A stretch of DNA of 64,000 nt from Enterococcus thailandicus (GCF_001886265.1 NZ_JXLE01000014.1:18014-82013); one strand, 5' to 3'. Counted from the stretch's first letter, positions 28,145 through 37,852 are shown. Made by a program: numbers and translations. Notes: generated by a model not told the origin, from the sequence alone.

Positions 28145-28582
28145 TTATGCAATCGCTAAATTTTCACAAACCTCTTCTTTACTTAATGCATCTGCTAACT
28201 GAACAACGTTGTCAACATCACTACAATATAAGGCTATTTGTTGAACTAACGCTAAATGTTCTTCTCCGACACCTGCGATGCCGAATAACACAGTCGCAAT
28301 TTTTTCCTCATTTTCTGTTCCAAAATTGACTCCCTCGGGTACTTGTACTACACAGATACCAGATTTCTTAACATATTTTTTTGCTGAATCTGTCCCATGA
28401 GGAATAGCAATAAAGTTTCCCATATAGACAGATAACATCTCATCACGTTGAATCATTGAGTCGATGTATGCTTCATCCACGCAGCCCGCCTCAACTAACT
28501 TTTCTCCGCAATAACGAATCGCTTCTTCTTTAGAAGCAAATGCTTGGTTTAATTCGATCATACTAAAATCTAGTGCTTTCAT
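28145..28582 (-). CDS. mtlF: Mannitol PTS EIIA
   Basis: 145 residues, with the phosphorylation His in [16 protein letters not shown] (about residue 63) and the ETEN-like [20 protein letters not shown]. It passes phosphate from HPr to MtlA. 14 bases after mtlA. Confidence 0.96.
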   Translation of the reverse strand: MKALDFSMIELNQAFASKEEAIRYCGEKLVEAGCVDEAYIDSMIQRDEMLSVYMGNFIAIPHGTDSAKKYVKKSGICVVQVPEGVNFGTENEEKIATVLFGIAGVGEEHLALVQQIALYCSDVDNVVQLADALSKEEVCENLAIA

Positions 28583-28596
28583 CGTTTTCTCCTTTT

Positions 28597-30360
28597 TTAA
28601 GCAGATTTTTTAAGCTGTTGCGCAATGGTTTCGTAATGTTTGATTTGAACCATGCTTTCAACTGGTAAGTGAAGAGCATTTGGTGCAAGCTCTTGAATTT
28701 CTTTCGTCAAATGTTCTTGAGCAAGTACCAATGAATGTTCATCATCAGCTAATTCATCAATCTTGATTTTTTTTAATGGAATTTGAATATCATTTTTTTG
28801 AAGTACTTCCTTTAAGACATTGATTCCCATCGTTGCCGATCCTGCTCGTTGGTCGTGGACAATCACGATTTTTTGGATTTTACTCATGTCTTGTGGTCCG
28901 ATTTCGATTGATGGTTCGTCCATTAGTTCCCTAGTTTCGGTTGTTTCTTTTTGGCTTAATTGTTGGATTACCTCGTCATATCTCGGTGAATTCAAGAAGT
29001 TTTCAACTGCAACAAACTGTGCATGTGGTGCTTTTTGTTTTGCTCGTTCTTGCAATTCAACTTGGGTAATGATTAGCGTCCCTTCTTCATCTACTAACTG
29101 ACTAATCGCTTGATTTGTCACGGTTTGTGGAAGACCAGCTTTCTGAACCATTTTTCTTAAAATTGAAGCTCCCATTGCACTTGAACCCATACCTGCATCA
29201 CAGGCAAAAATAATTTTTTTAGTTGATGAAAATGCCTCTGGACGAATAGTCAAGCCTTTAGCAGTTTGTTTGGCTTGTTTCATTTCTTGAACCGATTGCT
29301 CAAAACTTTCTGATTCTTCTCGAGCATCTGCCTTTAAAATAACTACAGAAATTGCAAATGAAACGATGGTTGCAACTCCAATACCTAATAACACTGGTAG
29401 ATAAGAACTAAGTGGTGCCATTGCTAAAATAGCAATAATTGATCCGGGTGAAGCTGGCGCGCGTAGTCCTGCATCTAATAATTGGAAAATGAAACTTCCT
29501 GAAATTCCGCCTGCAATTACCGACAAGAACAAAAGCGGTTTCATCATGACGTATGGAAAATAGATTTCATGGATTCCACCTAAGAAGTGGATAATGATTG
29601 CACCGGGTGCAGAAGATTTTGCTGCGCCTTTGCCAAAGAAAGTAAAAGCTAATAACACACCTAAGCCAGGGCCAGGATTGGCTTCTAATAAGAACAAAAT
29701 TGATTTGCCTGCTGTTGCGACTTGCTCTGTTCCAAGTGGTGTTAAAATGCCATGATTGATTGCATTATTCAAAAATAAAATTTTCGCTGGTTCGATAAAA
29801 ATATTCGTAAGTGGAATTAAGTGCGCGTTTAAAATAACTTCTACACCTTGGGCCATCGCTTGTGTCAAGCCATCCACAACTGGACCAATCCCGGTAAAAC
29901 CAACTAGAGCTAAACCAAAACCAATCAATCCTGCTGAAAAATTATTAACTAACATTTCAAAGCCTGATTTAATTCGTGATTGAAATACCTGATCGAATTT
30001 TTTTATTGCATAACCGCCCAAAGGCCCCATAATCATCGCGCCAAGCATCATTGGAATATCTGTCCCCACGATGACGCCCATCGTTGCGATGGCTCCGACA
30101 ACTGAGCCTCGATCACCTGCGATTACTTTTCCACCAGTGTAACCAATCAATAGCGGGATCAAGTAAGTCAGCATTGGACCAACCATTGTCGCAAATTGTT
30201 CATTCGGTAAATAGCCATCTGGAATAAATAAAGCTGTTAGGACACCCCATGCTATTAGTGCTCCAATGTTGGGCATCACCATACTAGACAAGGTACTTCC
30301 TAATTTTTGAACACGTGCTTTCAGTGAGACTTTTTCTTTGGTATTCATCGTCTGCTCCAT
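28597..30360 (-). CDS. mtlA: Mannitol PTS EIICB with an extra degenerate IIB domain
   Basis: 587 residues. Residues 1 to about 350 are the IIC membrane domain ([18 protein letters not shown] [37 protein letters not shown]). A IIB domain follows with active Cys near 387 ([13 protein letters not shown]). A second IIB-like unit from about 493 reads [12 protein letters not shown], with no Cys. Bacillus MtlA is about 478 residues, so the extra domain is real length. It should import and phosphorylate mannitol. ATG lies eight bases after AGGAG. An MtlR-type operator and a cre-like site lie upstream. Confidence 0.95.
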   Translation of the reverse strand: MEQTMNTKEKVSLKARVQKLGSTLSSMVMPNIGALIAWGVLTALFIPDGYLPNEQFATMVGPMLTYLIPLLIGYTGGKVIAGDRGSVVGAIATMGVIVGTDIPMMLGAMIMGPLGGYAIKKFDQVFQSRIKSGFEMLVNNFSAGLIGFGLALVGFTGIGPVVDGLTQAMAQGVEVILNAHLIPLTNIFIEPAKILFLNNAINHGILTPLGTEQVATAGKSILFLLEANPGPGLGVLLAFTFFGKGAAKSSAPGAIIIHFLGGIHEIYFPYVMMKPLLFLSVIAGGISGSFIFQLLDAGLRAPASPGSIIAILAMAPLSSYLPVLLGIGVATIVSFAISVVILKADAREESESFEQSVQEMKQAKQTAKGLTIRPEAFSSTKKIIFACDAGMGSSAMGASILRKMVQKAGLPQTVTNQAISQLVDEEGTLIITQVELQERAKQKAPHAQFVAVENFLNSPRYDEVIQQLSQKETTETRELMDEPSIEIGPQDMSKIQKIVIVHDQRAGSATMGINVLKEVLQKNDIQIPLKKIKIDELADDEHSLVLAQEHLTKEIQELAPNALHLPVESMVQIKHYETIAQQLKKSA

Positions 30361-30393
30361 TTTTTTAGCTCCTTTTCTTCTTTATGGCTTAAT

Positions 30394-30408
30394 TGTATCC
30401 GCTTACTA
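30394..30408 (-). promoter_or_regulatory. cre-like catabolite-repression site upstream of mtlA
   Basis: Minus strand TAGTAAGCGGATACA matches the consensus WTGNAANCGNWNNCA at all fixed positions but one. It lies about 35-50 bases before the mtlA start, where CcpA binding would block transcription. Confidence 0.45.
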
Positions 30409-30427
30409 AATACATAAATAGTCGTAC

Positions 30428-30451
30428 TTTGGCACAAAGGTTTGTGCCAAA
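30428..30451 (-). promoter_or_regulatory. Mannitol-operon operator, probable MtlR site
   Basis: Two perfect 11-base arms, TTTGGCACAAA and TTTGTGCCAAA, separated by GG, about 70-90 bases before mtlA. MtlR sites in Firmicutes are TTG-CACA / TGTG-CAA palindromes, and an MtlR gene is encoded 1 kb away. Confidence 0.75.
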
Positions 30452-30463
30452 ACATGGAGAGTA

Positions 30464-30502
30464 TAAAAAAAAGAGCACGACGATTGTCGTACTCTTTTTT
30501 CA
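30464..30502 (-). terminator. Terminator of the second mannitol operon
   Basis: AAAAAAGAG-ACGAC-GATT-GTCGT-CTCTTTTTT hairpin downstream of mtlF2 and its repeat array and upstream of the mtlA operator. Confidence 0.85.
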
Positions 30503-30509
30503 AAATAAA

Positions 30510-30860
30510 CGGTGTTCCAGAAGTAACTTCTTCCAAATAAGCTCAAATTACTTAAAAATTTGAGAAGCAATTTCTGGTAATTTTTTTATTTATTGGAGTT
30601 GAACACTTCTTTCACAGCCTTCTCCTCGGTGTTCCCAAAACAACTCCTCCATATAGCTTGCGTCATTTCAAAAGATGAAAAACTATTTTTGAGTGCCTAC
30701 TCGCTATCTTGTCAGAGCTAAGCGTTTTGCGCCACAACCTTCGCCTCGGTGTTCCCCAAGCAACTTCTCGAAATAATTCATAACTGTCCAAAAACATGAA
30801 AAGCTATTTTTGTCAGTTGCTCATTATTTTTTCGAAGCTGAACGCTTGGCACCACAACCT
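30510..30860 (-). repeat. Structured 3'-UTR repeat array 2: units C, B, A
   Basis: Read on the minus strand, units begin at 30860, 30740 and 30620, exactly 120 bases apart. Unit C pairs AAATAAT / ATTATTT, AACTG / CAGTT and CAAAAA / TTTTTG. Unit B pairs CAAAAC / GTTTTG. Unit A pairs AGAAGT / ACTTCT and AAATTAC / GTAATTT. It begins 44 bases after the mtlF2 stop and ends before a terminator. Confidence 0.9.
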
Positions 30861-30904
30861 TCTTTTACAGTTCACTAATATTCATTCATTTTAACTATAA
30901 ATTT

Positions 30905-31345
30905 TCACTCAAACTTAGTGGTGTTTTTTTCCAAAATTGCTTGCACTTCTGACACAGTTTTCGCATCGCTTAACGCAATCACTTGTTCAATTTCCGCACA
31001 AAAAAATGCCAGTTCTTGTAACATTGGTAATTGCTGTTCCTTTTTGAAGGTAACCGCAAATAGAATTGTGGCAATTTTTGGCTCTTCTTTAGTTCCAAAG
31101 TTAACCCCGTCAGGCACTTGGATAAGTGAGATGCCTTCTTTAACTACCAGTTCTTCGTTGCCATGAGGTAGGGCAACAAAGTTACCAATATAAACGCTCA
31201 TCAATTCTTGACGTTCGATCATTGATTCAGTGTACCCCGCTTTTACCCAGCCTTGGTTAGTTAACCATGCCCCAATATTTGTCAGCGCATCTTGCCAATC
31301 ACTGAAAGTTTGATTCAATTGAATTCTTTCTGTGGCTAATTCCAT
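30905..31345 (-). CDS. mtlF: Second mannitol-type PTS EIIA
   Basis: 146 residues, paralogue of the EIIA at 28145-28582. Phospho-His in FVALPHGNEELVV; VNFGTKEEPKIATILFAV is the shared core. It ends the mtlA2-mtlR-mtlF2 operon, 33 bases after mtlR, with GAGAGGAGAC before ATG. No second mtlD accompanies it. Confidence 0.93.
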   Translation of the reverse strand: MELATERIQLNQTFSDWQDALTNIGAWLTNQGWVKAGYTESMIERQELMSVYIGNFVALPHGNEELVVKEGISLIQVPDGVNFGTKEEPKIATILFAVTFKKEQQLPMLQELAFFCAEIEQVIALSDAKTVSEVQAILEKNTTKFE

Positions 31346-31378
31346 TTTTGTCTCCTCTCCGTTTCTTTTTTCATTCCT

Positions 31379-33415
31379 TTACTTTTTCATCTCATCAATC
31401 AAAATTTTTGCCAACAATTGATAGACGATTGCTTGATTACCTGACTGAAAAATTTCTAAGTTCAAGTCATTCATAATCATTGCTGCACTGATTTTTCCTA
31501 GTAAGCGGCTATCTGTTTCCTCAATTGGTGAGGGAGCGAGCATTAGCATCATTCGTTCAAGCGTGATTGATTGCTTGTCCATTCCTTCAATTGTGATTGG
31601 TTGCTTCAACTCGAAGATACAAAAAACTGGAGCTGCCACTGCTGAACTAGATGTGTGAAACAAGCCCATAGTTGTTTTAGGAATCCCAATTGGTGATTGT
31701 TGATACCGTCGCATTAATTTTTCTTGGACGTCTTTTTCATCTGTAAGTAAATTCGTTGGTAAAAAAGAAAGAACCTGCTTTATAATCTCACTTAGTTTGT
31801 CTTCATTACTGATTTCTTGAATAAAAAAGCGAGAAAGTAACTGATTGATTTTTTCCATCACAGCTAAAGTTTGTTCGTATTGATCTGCTAAAATTGGCTC
31901 AGATGTAGTCGTTTTTTCTGCTGGCAAAGGATGAGCGCTTCTCACTTTTTGAAAAGCTTGTTTCAAACATTTGATTTCATCTTCTAACAATAAGGGTGAC
32001 ACCAACAAATAATTTCCTGTATATCCCGGTAAAACGGAAGTCGAAATGACCACATCATATGTTTTTTTAAGATTTACTTTTTTGATATCTGCAATCCGAT
32101 AAAATTCCAGTTGACTAATCGAAGGAAAATACCGTTTCAAGCGCATTTCTAGCATACTAGTTGAGGCCAAACCACTTGGAGAAAAAGCGGCAATACGGAT
32201 CGAACTTTCTTTTGGACTACGTTCAAGTGAACTAGCAAAATGTAAAACCATATAGGCAATTTCTTCATTGGATAACTGTTTTTCTTGAAAGACTTGATTA
32301 ACTGCGGATCGAATGGCGGTAGTCAGTTCCTCGTATTGAACCATGATTTTTTCAAGAATCGGATTCGTCAACGTTTCTTCTTGCAAAATCGCTCGAGAAA
32401 ATACCCCAGACAAATGTGTTAGTAACATTTTATAAAGGCTTTCATCTTCATAAAAACGTACATCTGTTTCTTCGCTAACTAATGTAATCAGCTGTTTTAC
32501 TAGATAAGCAAGCTGTGTATCAAAATGTTCATCAAAGAAATCTTTATCAAATGAATTAGAAAAATCATTCAACAAACTTGCAAAAAAAACAATTTCATTC
32601 ACTGGATAAAGTTGTTGGCTTTCTTTTCCGATAATAGCAAAAAGTCGCTTGGCGATTTGTAAAAACTCTTTATTGGCTAAACCTAAATATGTTTCATTCG
32701 TCAAAAACTGATTTTTTTTCACCCGATCCATCGTCAGCGTCAATATCAAAATCAGATGCGCTAATTTGCGGTCACTCAGCTCATTTTTTTTGCCAATCAG
32801 CTCTTCACTAATCATCTTTCTCACTAAAAAGAAATTTTCTAACTGAATAAATTGAAAAAAATAATTTGAACTTTTTTGTTCTTTCATCAGATGAAACAAT
32901 TCATATTCATTAATTTCCAATTCCAACACATTCGCCGCCAATAAACGCCGATATTTTTCTGGGCCAACGATTTCATATCCTTGGTTACGAACAATTTTTA
33001 AAGGCAAGTGTTCGATACTTGCTTCAAGTTGCTTGATATCTGCATAAAATGTTGTATTACTGACTAAATAAGTTTCCAAAAAATGTGCTAAACTCAACGG
33101 CTGTGCTGTCAATAAAATCGCTAATAAAATCGCATGTTGTCGCTCCAATGTCGAAAGCTCTTCGCCACCTTCATCATTGATTTCTGCTAATAGTTTCGAC
33201 TTGGTTTCAGTTGTCGCATCAATCAAGAACGAACCACGTGTTACTTTTTTTAATTGCGCATCAACTGCTTTCAACGATAAAGCTAACTGATCTAGCTCAC
33301 GATAAACTGTTCGCTTGCTAACTTTTAAGACCGTCATCATTCGATCTACGGACACTGGTGTGGAACTGTGTAACAACTCACTAATCAATTGTTTTTCCCT
33401 TGTGGACAAGTACAT
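31379..33415 (-). CDS. mtlR: Mannitol operon activator MtlR (PRD-containing)
   Basis: About 678 residues. N-terminal DeoR/HTH domains (KVSKRTVYRELDQLALSLKA), two PRD regions (about 190-400), an EIIB-Gat-like region around FSPSGLASTSMLEMRLKRYF whose usual Cys position is Ser, and an EIIA-like C-terminus (about 540-680). PTS phosphorylation on PRD2 and the IIA/IIB-like domains sets MtlR activity. I chose ATG 33415, eight bases after AGGAGG. Its 5' end overlaps the end of mtlA2 by 35 bases. Confidence 0.93.
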   Translation of the reverse strand: MYLSTREKQLISELLHSSTPVSVDRMMTVLKVSKRTVYRELDQLALSLKAVDAQLKKVTRGSFLIDATTETKSKLLAEINDEGGEELSTLERQHAILLAILLTAQPLSLAHFLETYLVSNTTFYADIKQLEASIEHLPLKIVRNQGYEIVGPEKYRRLLAANVLELEINEYELFHLMKEQKSSNYFFQFIQLENFFLVRKMISEELIGKKNELSDRKLAHLILILTLTMDRVKKNQFLTNETYLGLANKEFLQIAKRLFAIIGKESQQLYPVNEIVFFASLLNDFSNSFDKDFFDEHFDTQLAYLVKQLITLVSEETDVRFYEDESLYKMLLTHLSGVFSRAILQEETLTNPILEKIMVQYEELTTAIRSAVNQVFQEKQLSNEEIAYMVLHFASSLERSPKESSIRIAAFSPSGLASTSMLEMRLKRYFPSISQLEFYRIADIKKVNLKKTYDVVISTSVLPGYTGNYLLVSPLLLEDEIKCLKQAFQKVRSAHPLPAEKTTTSEPILADQYEQTLAVMEKINQLLSRFFIQEISNEDKLSEIIKQVLSFLPTNLLTDEKDVQEKLMRRYQQSPIGIPKTTMGLFHTSSSAVAAPVFCIFELKQPITIEGMDKQSITLERMMLMLAPSPIEETDSRLLGKISAAMIMNDLNLEIFQSGNQAIVYQLLAKILIDEMKK

Positions 33416-35105
33416 GCTCAACTCCTCCTTTCATCCATTGTTCATAGGTTGTTGTTAAAACGAAATGTTCAACTAAAACAATCTTGGAGAGTTCTGCTAA
33501 CTGGGGATACTTGTGGAAGAAAGCAGTTGTAGCAACATAAATGGTTTCTTTTTCGCCTACTAACTGTTCAATTGGTAGCTTGCTAATGGAAAGTGAGCGT
33601 CCCTGTTTCTTCGCTAATTGTGCTAGGATCGTCATGCCCATCGTTTGTGAGCCTCGAATATTTTCAGCGTATAAAAACACGACCTTTTCAGTTTCGTTTC
33701 TGTCCATTTCTATGGCAATTTCTGCGGATTTCTCCATGTGAGTAGTTGTTAAAAGAAAGCTTTTAATCTTTGGTAAAGAATTCTCTACTTCCAAAAAGTG
33801 ATCCAAGGAGAGAATTTGGCTATTTGGTGCTTGCTGTTGTGCGAGCACTGTCAGTTCACTTTGAACAATAATTAGTTGATCTGGTTGATCTTTGACTTGA
33901 TAAATCGAAGCATAATCAACGCTTGCAGGTAAGTTTGCGACTTGTAGTTGTTTCTTTAATAGCGCAGCACCCATCGCACTTGAGCCCATTCCCGAATCAC
34001 AAGCAAAGATAATTTTTTTATTTTTCGCTAGTTGCATTTCTTCACGTTCCTCATCATTTGACTTTTCTTGTTCAACATTCACTGCTTCTTTCCTTAGTAA
34101 AAACAATGCACAACTAAACGTCACTAGAATACTCACTAAAATACCAAAGCTAACGGCTAAAAGCTGATTTGTCGGCGTATTCGTCAAAATAACGATTAAT
34201 GAGCCCGGTGAGACTGGCGCACTTAACCCTACATGCAATAACTGAAACAGAAAGGTTCCGCTAGCACCGCCCAAAATGACTGCCAATACAAGTTTTGGTT
34301 TGATTAATACAAAAGGGAAATAAATTTCATGGATACCACCAATAGCTTGGATCATTAGCGCACTCCCTGCATTGGTTTTGGTTTCTCTTCTTCCCTGAAA
34401 AAGAATCGCAAGCAACACACCAATCCCAGGCCCCGGATTCGCCTCCATCAAGAATAAAATCGATGAGTTTTCTTGTTGAGCAAATTCAATGCCAAGTGGT
34501 GTCAAAATTCCATGATTGATAATATTATTAAAAAACAATACTTTGAGTGGTTCCAACAAGACATGAGCTAACGTAAGCATTTTCATTTCCGTCAACCAAA
34601 GAATAGCTTGTGAAATCATTTGGCTAACCGAAGAAATGAGAGGCGTAATCACAATCATTCCCAGCAGACAACATACACCACCGATGATTCCTACAAGTAA
34701 ATTATGAATCAACATCTCGTATCCAATCGTAAACTGTTCTTTAACTTTATTTTCAAAAAAATCATACACTTTTCCTGCTAACGTTCCCATAATCATGGCT
34801 CCCACAATTTGTGGCGCAGTTGAACCAACAATGATTCCTAGCGTAGCAATTGCGCCAACAATTGCTCCACGTTGATTTCCAGTAATTTTCCCACCTAGAT
34901 AACCAATCAAAATCGGTAATAACAAATGAAGCATCCACTCGCTCACTTCATTCAGCCTCTGGGCTAATTCTCCAGAAAAATAAGGCGTTAGAAAAGAAAG
35001 AAATCCCCAAGCAATAAAAATACTTAGGTTTGGCATAATCAATTGGCTCAATTTATGTCCAAGTTTTCGTAGTCCCAAGCTTTTGGTCGTTATGTTTTCT
35101 ACCAA
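33381..35105 (-). CDS. mtlA: Second mannitol PTS EIICB with degenerate second IIB domain
   Basis: 574 residues, paralogue of the MtlA at 28597. IIC domain with [22 protein letters not shown] and [15 protein letters not shown]; first IIB with Cys in [13 protein letters not shown]; second IIB-like unit reads YAENIRGSQTMG, again without Cys. TTG start eight bases after GGAGG. First gene of mtlA2-mtlR-mtlF2. Whether it takes mannitol or a related hexitol cannot be read from sequence. Confidence 0.92.
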   Translation of the reverse strand: MVENITTKSLGLRKLGHKLSQLIMPNLSIFIAWGFLSFLTPYFSGELAQRLNEVSEWMLHLLLPILIGYLGGKITGNQRGAIVGAIATLGIIVGSTAPQIVGAMIMGTLAGKVYDFFENKVKEQFTIGYEMLIHNLLVGIIGGVCCLLGMIVITPLISSVSQMISQAILWLTEMKMLTLAHVLLEPLKVLFFNNIINHGILTPLGIEFAQQENSSILFLMEANPGPGIGVLLAILFQGRRETKTNAGSALMIQAIGGIHEIYFPFVLIKPKLVLAVILGGASGTFLFQLLHVGLSAPVSPGSLIVILTNTPTNQLLAVSFGILVSILVTFSCALFLLRKEAVNVEQEKSNDEEREEMQLAKNKKIIFACDSGMGSSAMGAALLKKQLQVANLPASVDYASIYQVKDQPDQLIIVQSELTVLAQQQAPNSQILSLDHFLEVENSLPKIKSFLLTTTHMEKSAEIAIEMDRNETEKVVFLYAENIRGSQTMGMTILAQLAKKQGRSLSISKLPIEQLVGEKETIYVATTAFFHKYPQLAELSKIVLVEHFVLTTTYEQWMKGGVEHVLVHKGKTID

Positions 35106-35131
35106 GTGATTTTCCTCCCCACTTCCTTACA

Positions 35132-35152
35132 CTTCAAGATGATCATCTGAAG
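35132..35152. promoter_or_regulatory. Palindrome upstream of the second mannitol operon
   Basis: The ten-base palindrome GATGATCATC is flanked by CTTCA(A) and TGAAG, 27-47 bases before the mtlA2 start. Possible operator; binding factor unknown. Confidence 0.4.
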
Positions 35153-35241
35153 AGTCACTATTAAAGTATAACAAAGAACCCAAAGCGTCCACAAAATTTT
35201 TATGTAGTTCACATCTAATCTATTCTTTTTTAGAAAACTTC

Positions 35242-35271
35242 TTGACATATAGTTAGGTACCGAACTATAAT
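35242..35271 (+). promoter_or_regulatory. Strong promoter of the 50-codon gene
   Basis: TTGACA (35242-35247) and TATAAT (35266-35271), both consensus, with an 18-base spacer. Confidence 0.85.
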
Positions 35272-35301
35272 CGAAACAAGAAAATGATTCGGTACCTAAC
35301 T
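35249..35301 (+). promoter_or_regulatory. Two inverted operator copies around the promoter
   Basis: AGTTAGGTACCGAA at 35251-35264 lies between -35 and -10 inside a near-palindrome (35249-35268). Its exact inverted copy TTCGGTACCTAACT is at 35288-35301, near or just past the start point. A dimeric repressor, of MarR or HxlR size, is likely. It does not match the CopY box (TACAnnTGTA). Confidence 0.6.
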
Positions 35302-35332
35302 AATTATTTTTGTATGAATGGAGGTTCTACAA

Positions 35333-35485
35333 ATGAGTGAACTTTTACAAAAGTCGAAAAAGAAAATCCACGAAAGCCAAACACTTTCATTAAAAGAAAT
35401 TGAAAAAGTAAAAATCGAGCTTGAAGCCAAAGCACGATTATTTCAAACAAGCTTTGGATTAATCAAAAAAGGAGTGATGGCCTAA
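35333..35485 (+). CDS. Small 50-residue protein with its own regulated promoter
   Basis: Frame ATG 35333 to TAA 35483 encodes MSELLQKSKKKIHESQ... ending KKGVMA: Lys/Glu rich, alpha-helical, no membrane span or Cys. GGAGG lies seven bases before ATG, and the consensus promoter lies about 60 bases upstream. Its last codons overlap the hairpin that ends copB on the other strand. Not recognised; neither sequence nor operator suggests a copper role, though it is convergent with copYZAB. Confidence 0.7.
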   Translation: MSELLQKSKKKIHESQTLSLKEIEKVKIELEAKARLFQTSFGLIKKGVMA

Positions 35486-35498
35486 GCTCATCACCCCT
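35468..35498 (-). terminator. Terminator of the cop operon
   Basis: GGGGTGATG / CATCACTCC hairpin on the minus strand followed by TTTTTT, 14 bases beyond the copB stop. It overlaps the 3' end of the 50-codon gene. Confidence 0.7.
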
Positions 35499-35511
35499 TG
35501 GTTTATCTAAC

Positions 35512-37830
35512 TTATTTGATTTTCAAAGTCAACGCGTTCAAAGCAACTACGACTGTGCTGAGTGACATCAAGACAGCACCAACAGCTGGGCTTAATAAAA
35601 TACCAATTGGCGCTAAAATCCCGGCAGCCAAAGGAATTGCGATAATATTGTAGCCTGCTCCCCACCAAAGGTTTTGAATCATTTTTCTTCTTGTTTGTTT
35701 TGCTAAATCTAAGAAATGCAAAATATCATTGGGATTACTATTGGTTAAAACGACATCTGCTGAATCAATTGCCACATCTGTTCCGGCACCAATTGCCATA
35801 CCGATTGTTGCACGAGCTAGACTTGGTGCATCATTGATCCCGTCACCAACCATAATGACTTTTTTACCTTGTTGCAAATAATTTTGCACGATTTTCTCTT
35901 TATCATCAGGCAACAATCCCGCATAAAAATCATCGATTCCTAAATAATGTGCTACTGCTTGAGCAGCACTTTCATTATCACCGGTCAACATGACTGGTGT
36001 GATTTTGCGATCTTTCAATGTTTGGATAAATTGTTTTGCTTCTGGTTTCACGACATCACCTAGTGCAATCATTGCCACCAATTGGTCTGCTAAAAGTAAA
36101 AAGCTAATCGTATTTCCTTGTTCTTGATAGCTATGGAGTAACTCTGGTTTTACAACGAAGCCAAGTCGTTTGATTTCTTTTTCATTCACGATTTTGACTT
36201 CCTGATTGTTCACCGTGCCAGCTAAGCCAACACCTGCTAAATTTTTCAAATTTTCAGCTTTAGCTGGTGTAATTTTTTGCTCTTGCAGATAGCTCATGAT
36301 CCCGATTGCTAATGGATGGTTGGCATTTGCTTCTAGCGCACCAATCATTTCAAGTGCTTCCTGTTTCGTTACAGAATCAGTTAGCATTTCAACACCTGTG
36401 ACCGTAAATTTTCCTTGCGTCAAGGTTCCGGTTTTATCTAACATGATGACATCCAAATCAGTGGCTTGTTCTAAAGCATTGCGATTTTTCAACAGCAAGC
36501 CGTTTTTTGCAGCAATTGATGTTGAACGAGCTACAACTAAAGGAATTGCCAAACCTAGTGCGTGGGGACACGCAATAATAAAGACCGTAACCATTCTTTC
36601 TAACGCGGTAGGTAAATCGGCTACAACTAGCCAAATAATAAATGCTAAGATCCCTGCAATCAACGCAACGTAAAACAACCACTTAGCAACCTTGTCTGAT
36701 AAAGATTCTAATTTTGATTTTTCACTTTGTGCTTTACGAACCATTTCCATTACTTTCGCAAGGTATCCATTTTCACCTGTACCCGTAACTTTGATTTCAA
36801 TCGTGCCTTCACCATTGACTGATCCGCCAATTACGCGGTCATCAACTTGTTTTTTGACTCCTTTTGATTCACCCGTAACAGCTGATTCATCGACAATCGT
36901 ATTTCCTTTGATGATGATGCCATCTGTCGGCATTTTATCTCCTGAGCGTACGACTAGATGATCACCTTCATGAACTTCTTTCAAAGAAATTGTTTCTTCC
37001 GTCCCATCTTCTTTGATTCGCTTAACTGATTCAGGCAATAACTCTGCTAGCTTTTGCAACGCATTACTTGCATTTGAAACAGCATTCATCTCAATCCAAT
37101 GGCCCAGTAACATAATGACGATTAAAGTAGCTAATTCCCAGAAAAAGTCCATCACATGTGCATGTGGGTTAACTAAATTCGCGATAAAAGAGTACAAACT
37201 ATAAATATATGCAACAGAAATCCCCATTGCAATCAAGGTCATCATTGCCGGACTCTTTTGCTCTAATTCCATTTTGGCACCACTTAAAAATGGTTGACCA
37301 CCATAAACAAAGAGAATCGTAGCTAAAACAAGGACAACCCATTCAGAACCAGGAAAGCTGATTTGAAAAGGCAGTTCCAAGCCCATCATTGGTGACAAAA
37401 GAATGATTGGAATAGCTAAAACAAGGGACAACCAAAATTTCTGCTTAAAATTCCCCATATGCATGGAGTGATCCATCCCACCCATATCGTGGTCATGCAT
37501 ATGTCCATGCATTGAATGATCCATTCCGCTCATATCATGTTCGTGATTCATTCCTTCATGCTTCGAGTGATCTATCCCACCCATATCATGGTCATGCATA
37601 TGTCCATGCATTGAATGATCCATCCCACTCATGTCATGCTCGTGATTCATTCCTTCGTGCTTCGAGTGATCCATTCCACTCATGTCATGCTGATGCTTTT
37701 GCTTGTCCATTTCTTGCTTTTCATGAGCCTCCTGACTCGCTGAATGCTGCTCATCGTGAGACATCTGATCCTGCATCATTTTTTCATGATCGTGTTTCGA
37801 CAATTCATTCTGTTTTTCTGATTCTTTCAT
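35512..37830 (-). CDS. copB: Copper-exporting P1B-ATPase CopB (CPH type) with expanded His/Met N-terminus
   Basis: 772 residues. The N-terminal 120 residues are rich in His and Met and carry a 33-residue unit (DHSKHEGMNHEHDMSG... to DHDMGG) in two almost identical tandem copies. The ATPase has CPH in TM6 (FIIACPHALGLAIP), DKTGTLT phosphorylation site and [11 protein letters not shown] hinge. CPH pumps export Cu+/Ag+. E. hirae CopB is 745 residues, so the repeat has grown here. Last gene of copYZAB, 22 bases after copA. Confidence 0.96.
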   Translation of the reverse strand: MKESEKQNELSKHDHEKMMQDQMSHDEQHSASQEAHEKQEMDKQKHQHDMSGMDHSKHEGMNHEHDMSGMDHSMHGHMHDHDMGGIDHSKHEGMNHEHDMSGMDHSMHGHMHDHDMGGMDHSMHMGNFKQKFWLSLVLAIPIILLSPMMGLELPFQISFPGSEWVVLVLATILFVYGGQPFLSGAKMELEQKSPAMMTLIAMGISVAYIYSLYSFIANLVNPHAHVMDFFWELATLIVIMLLGHWIEMNAVSNASNALQKLAELLPESVKRIKEDGTEETISLKEVHEGDHLVVRSGDKMPTDGIIIKGNTIVDESAVTGESKGVKKQVDDRVIGGSVNGEGTIEIKVTGTGENGYLAKVMEMVRKAQSEKSKLESLSDKVAKWLFYVALIAGILAFIIWLVVADLPTALERMVTVFIIACPHALGLAIPLVVARSTSIAAKNGLLLKNRNALEQATDLDVIMLDKTGTLTQGKFTVTGVEMLTDSVTKQEALEMIGALEANANHPLAIGIMSYLQEQKITPAKAENLKNLAGVGLAGTVNNQEVKIVNEKEIKRLGFVVKPELLHSYQEQGNTISFLLLADQLVAMIALGDVVKPEAKQFIQTLKDRKITPVMLTGDNESAAQAVAHYLGIDDFYAGLLPDDKEKIVQNYLQQGKKVIMVGDGINDAPSLARATIGMAIGAGTDVAIDSADVVLTNSNPNDILHFLDLAKQTRRKMIQNLWWGAGYNIIAIPLAAGILAPIGILLSPAVGAVLMSLSTVVVALNALTLKIK

Positions 37831-37852
37831 CTCGATCCCTTCTTCACTTCAA

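Noticed and set aside
35170..35200. cre-like site upstream of mtlA2
   Set aside because: The GACGCTTTG core is there, but flanking bases miss several fixed positions of the consensus.
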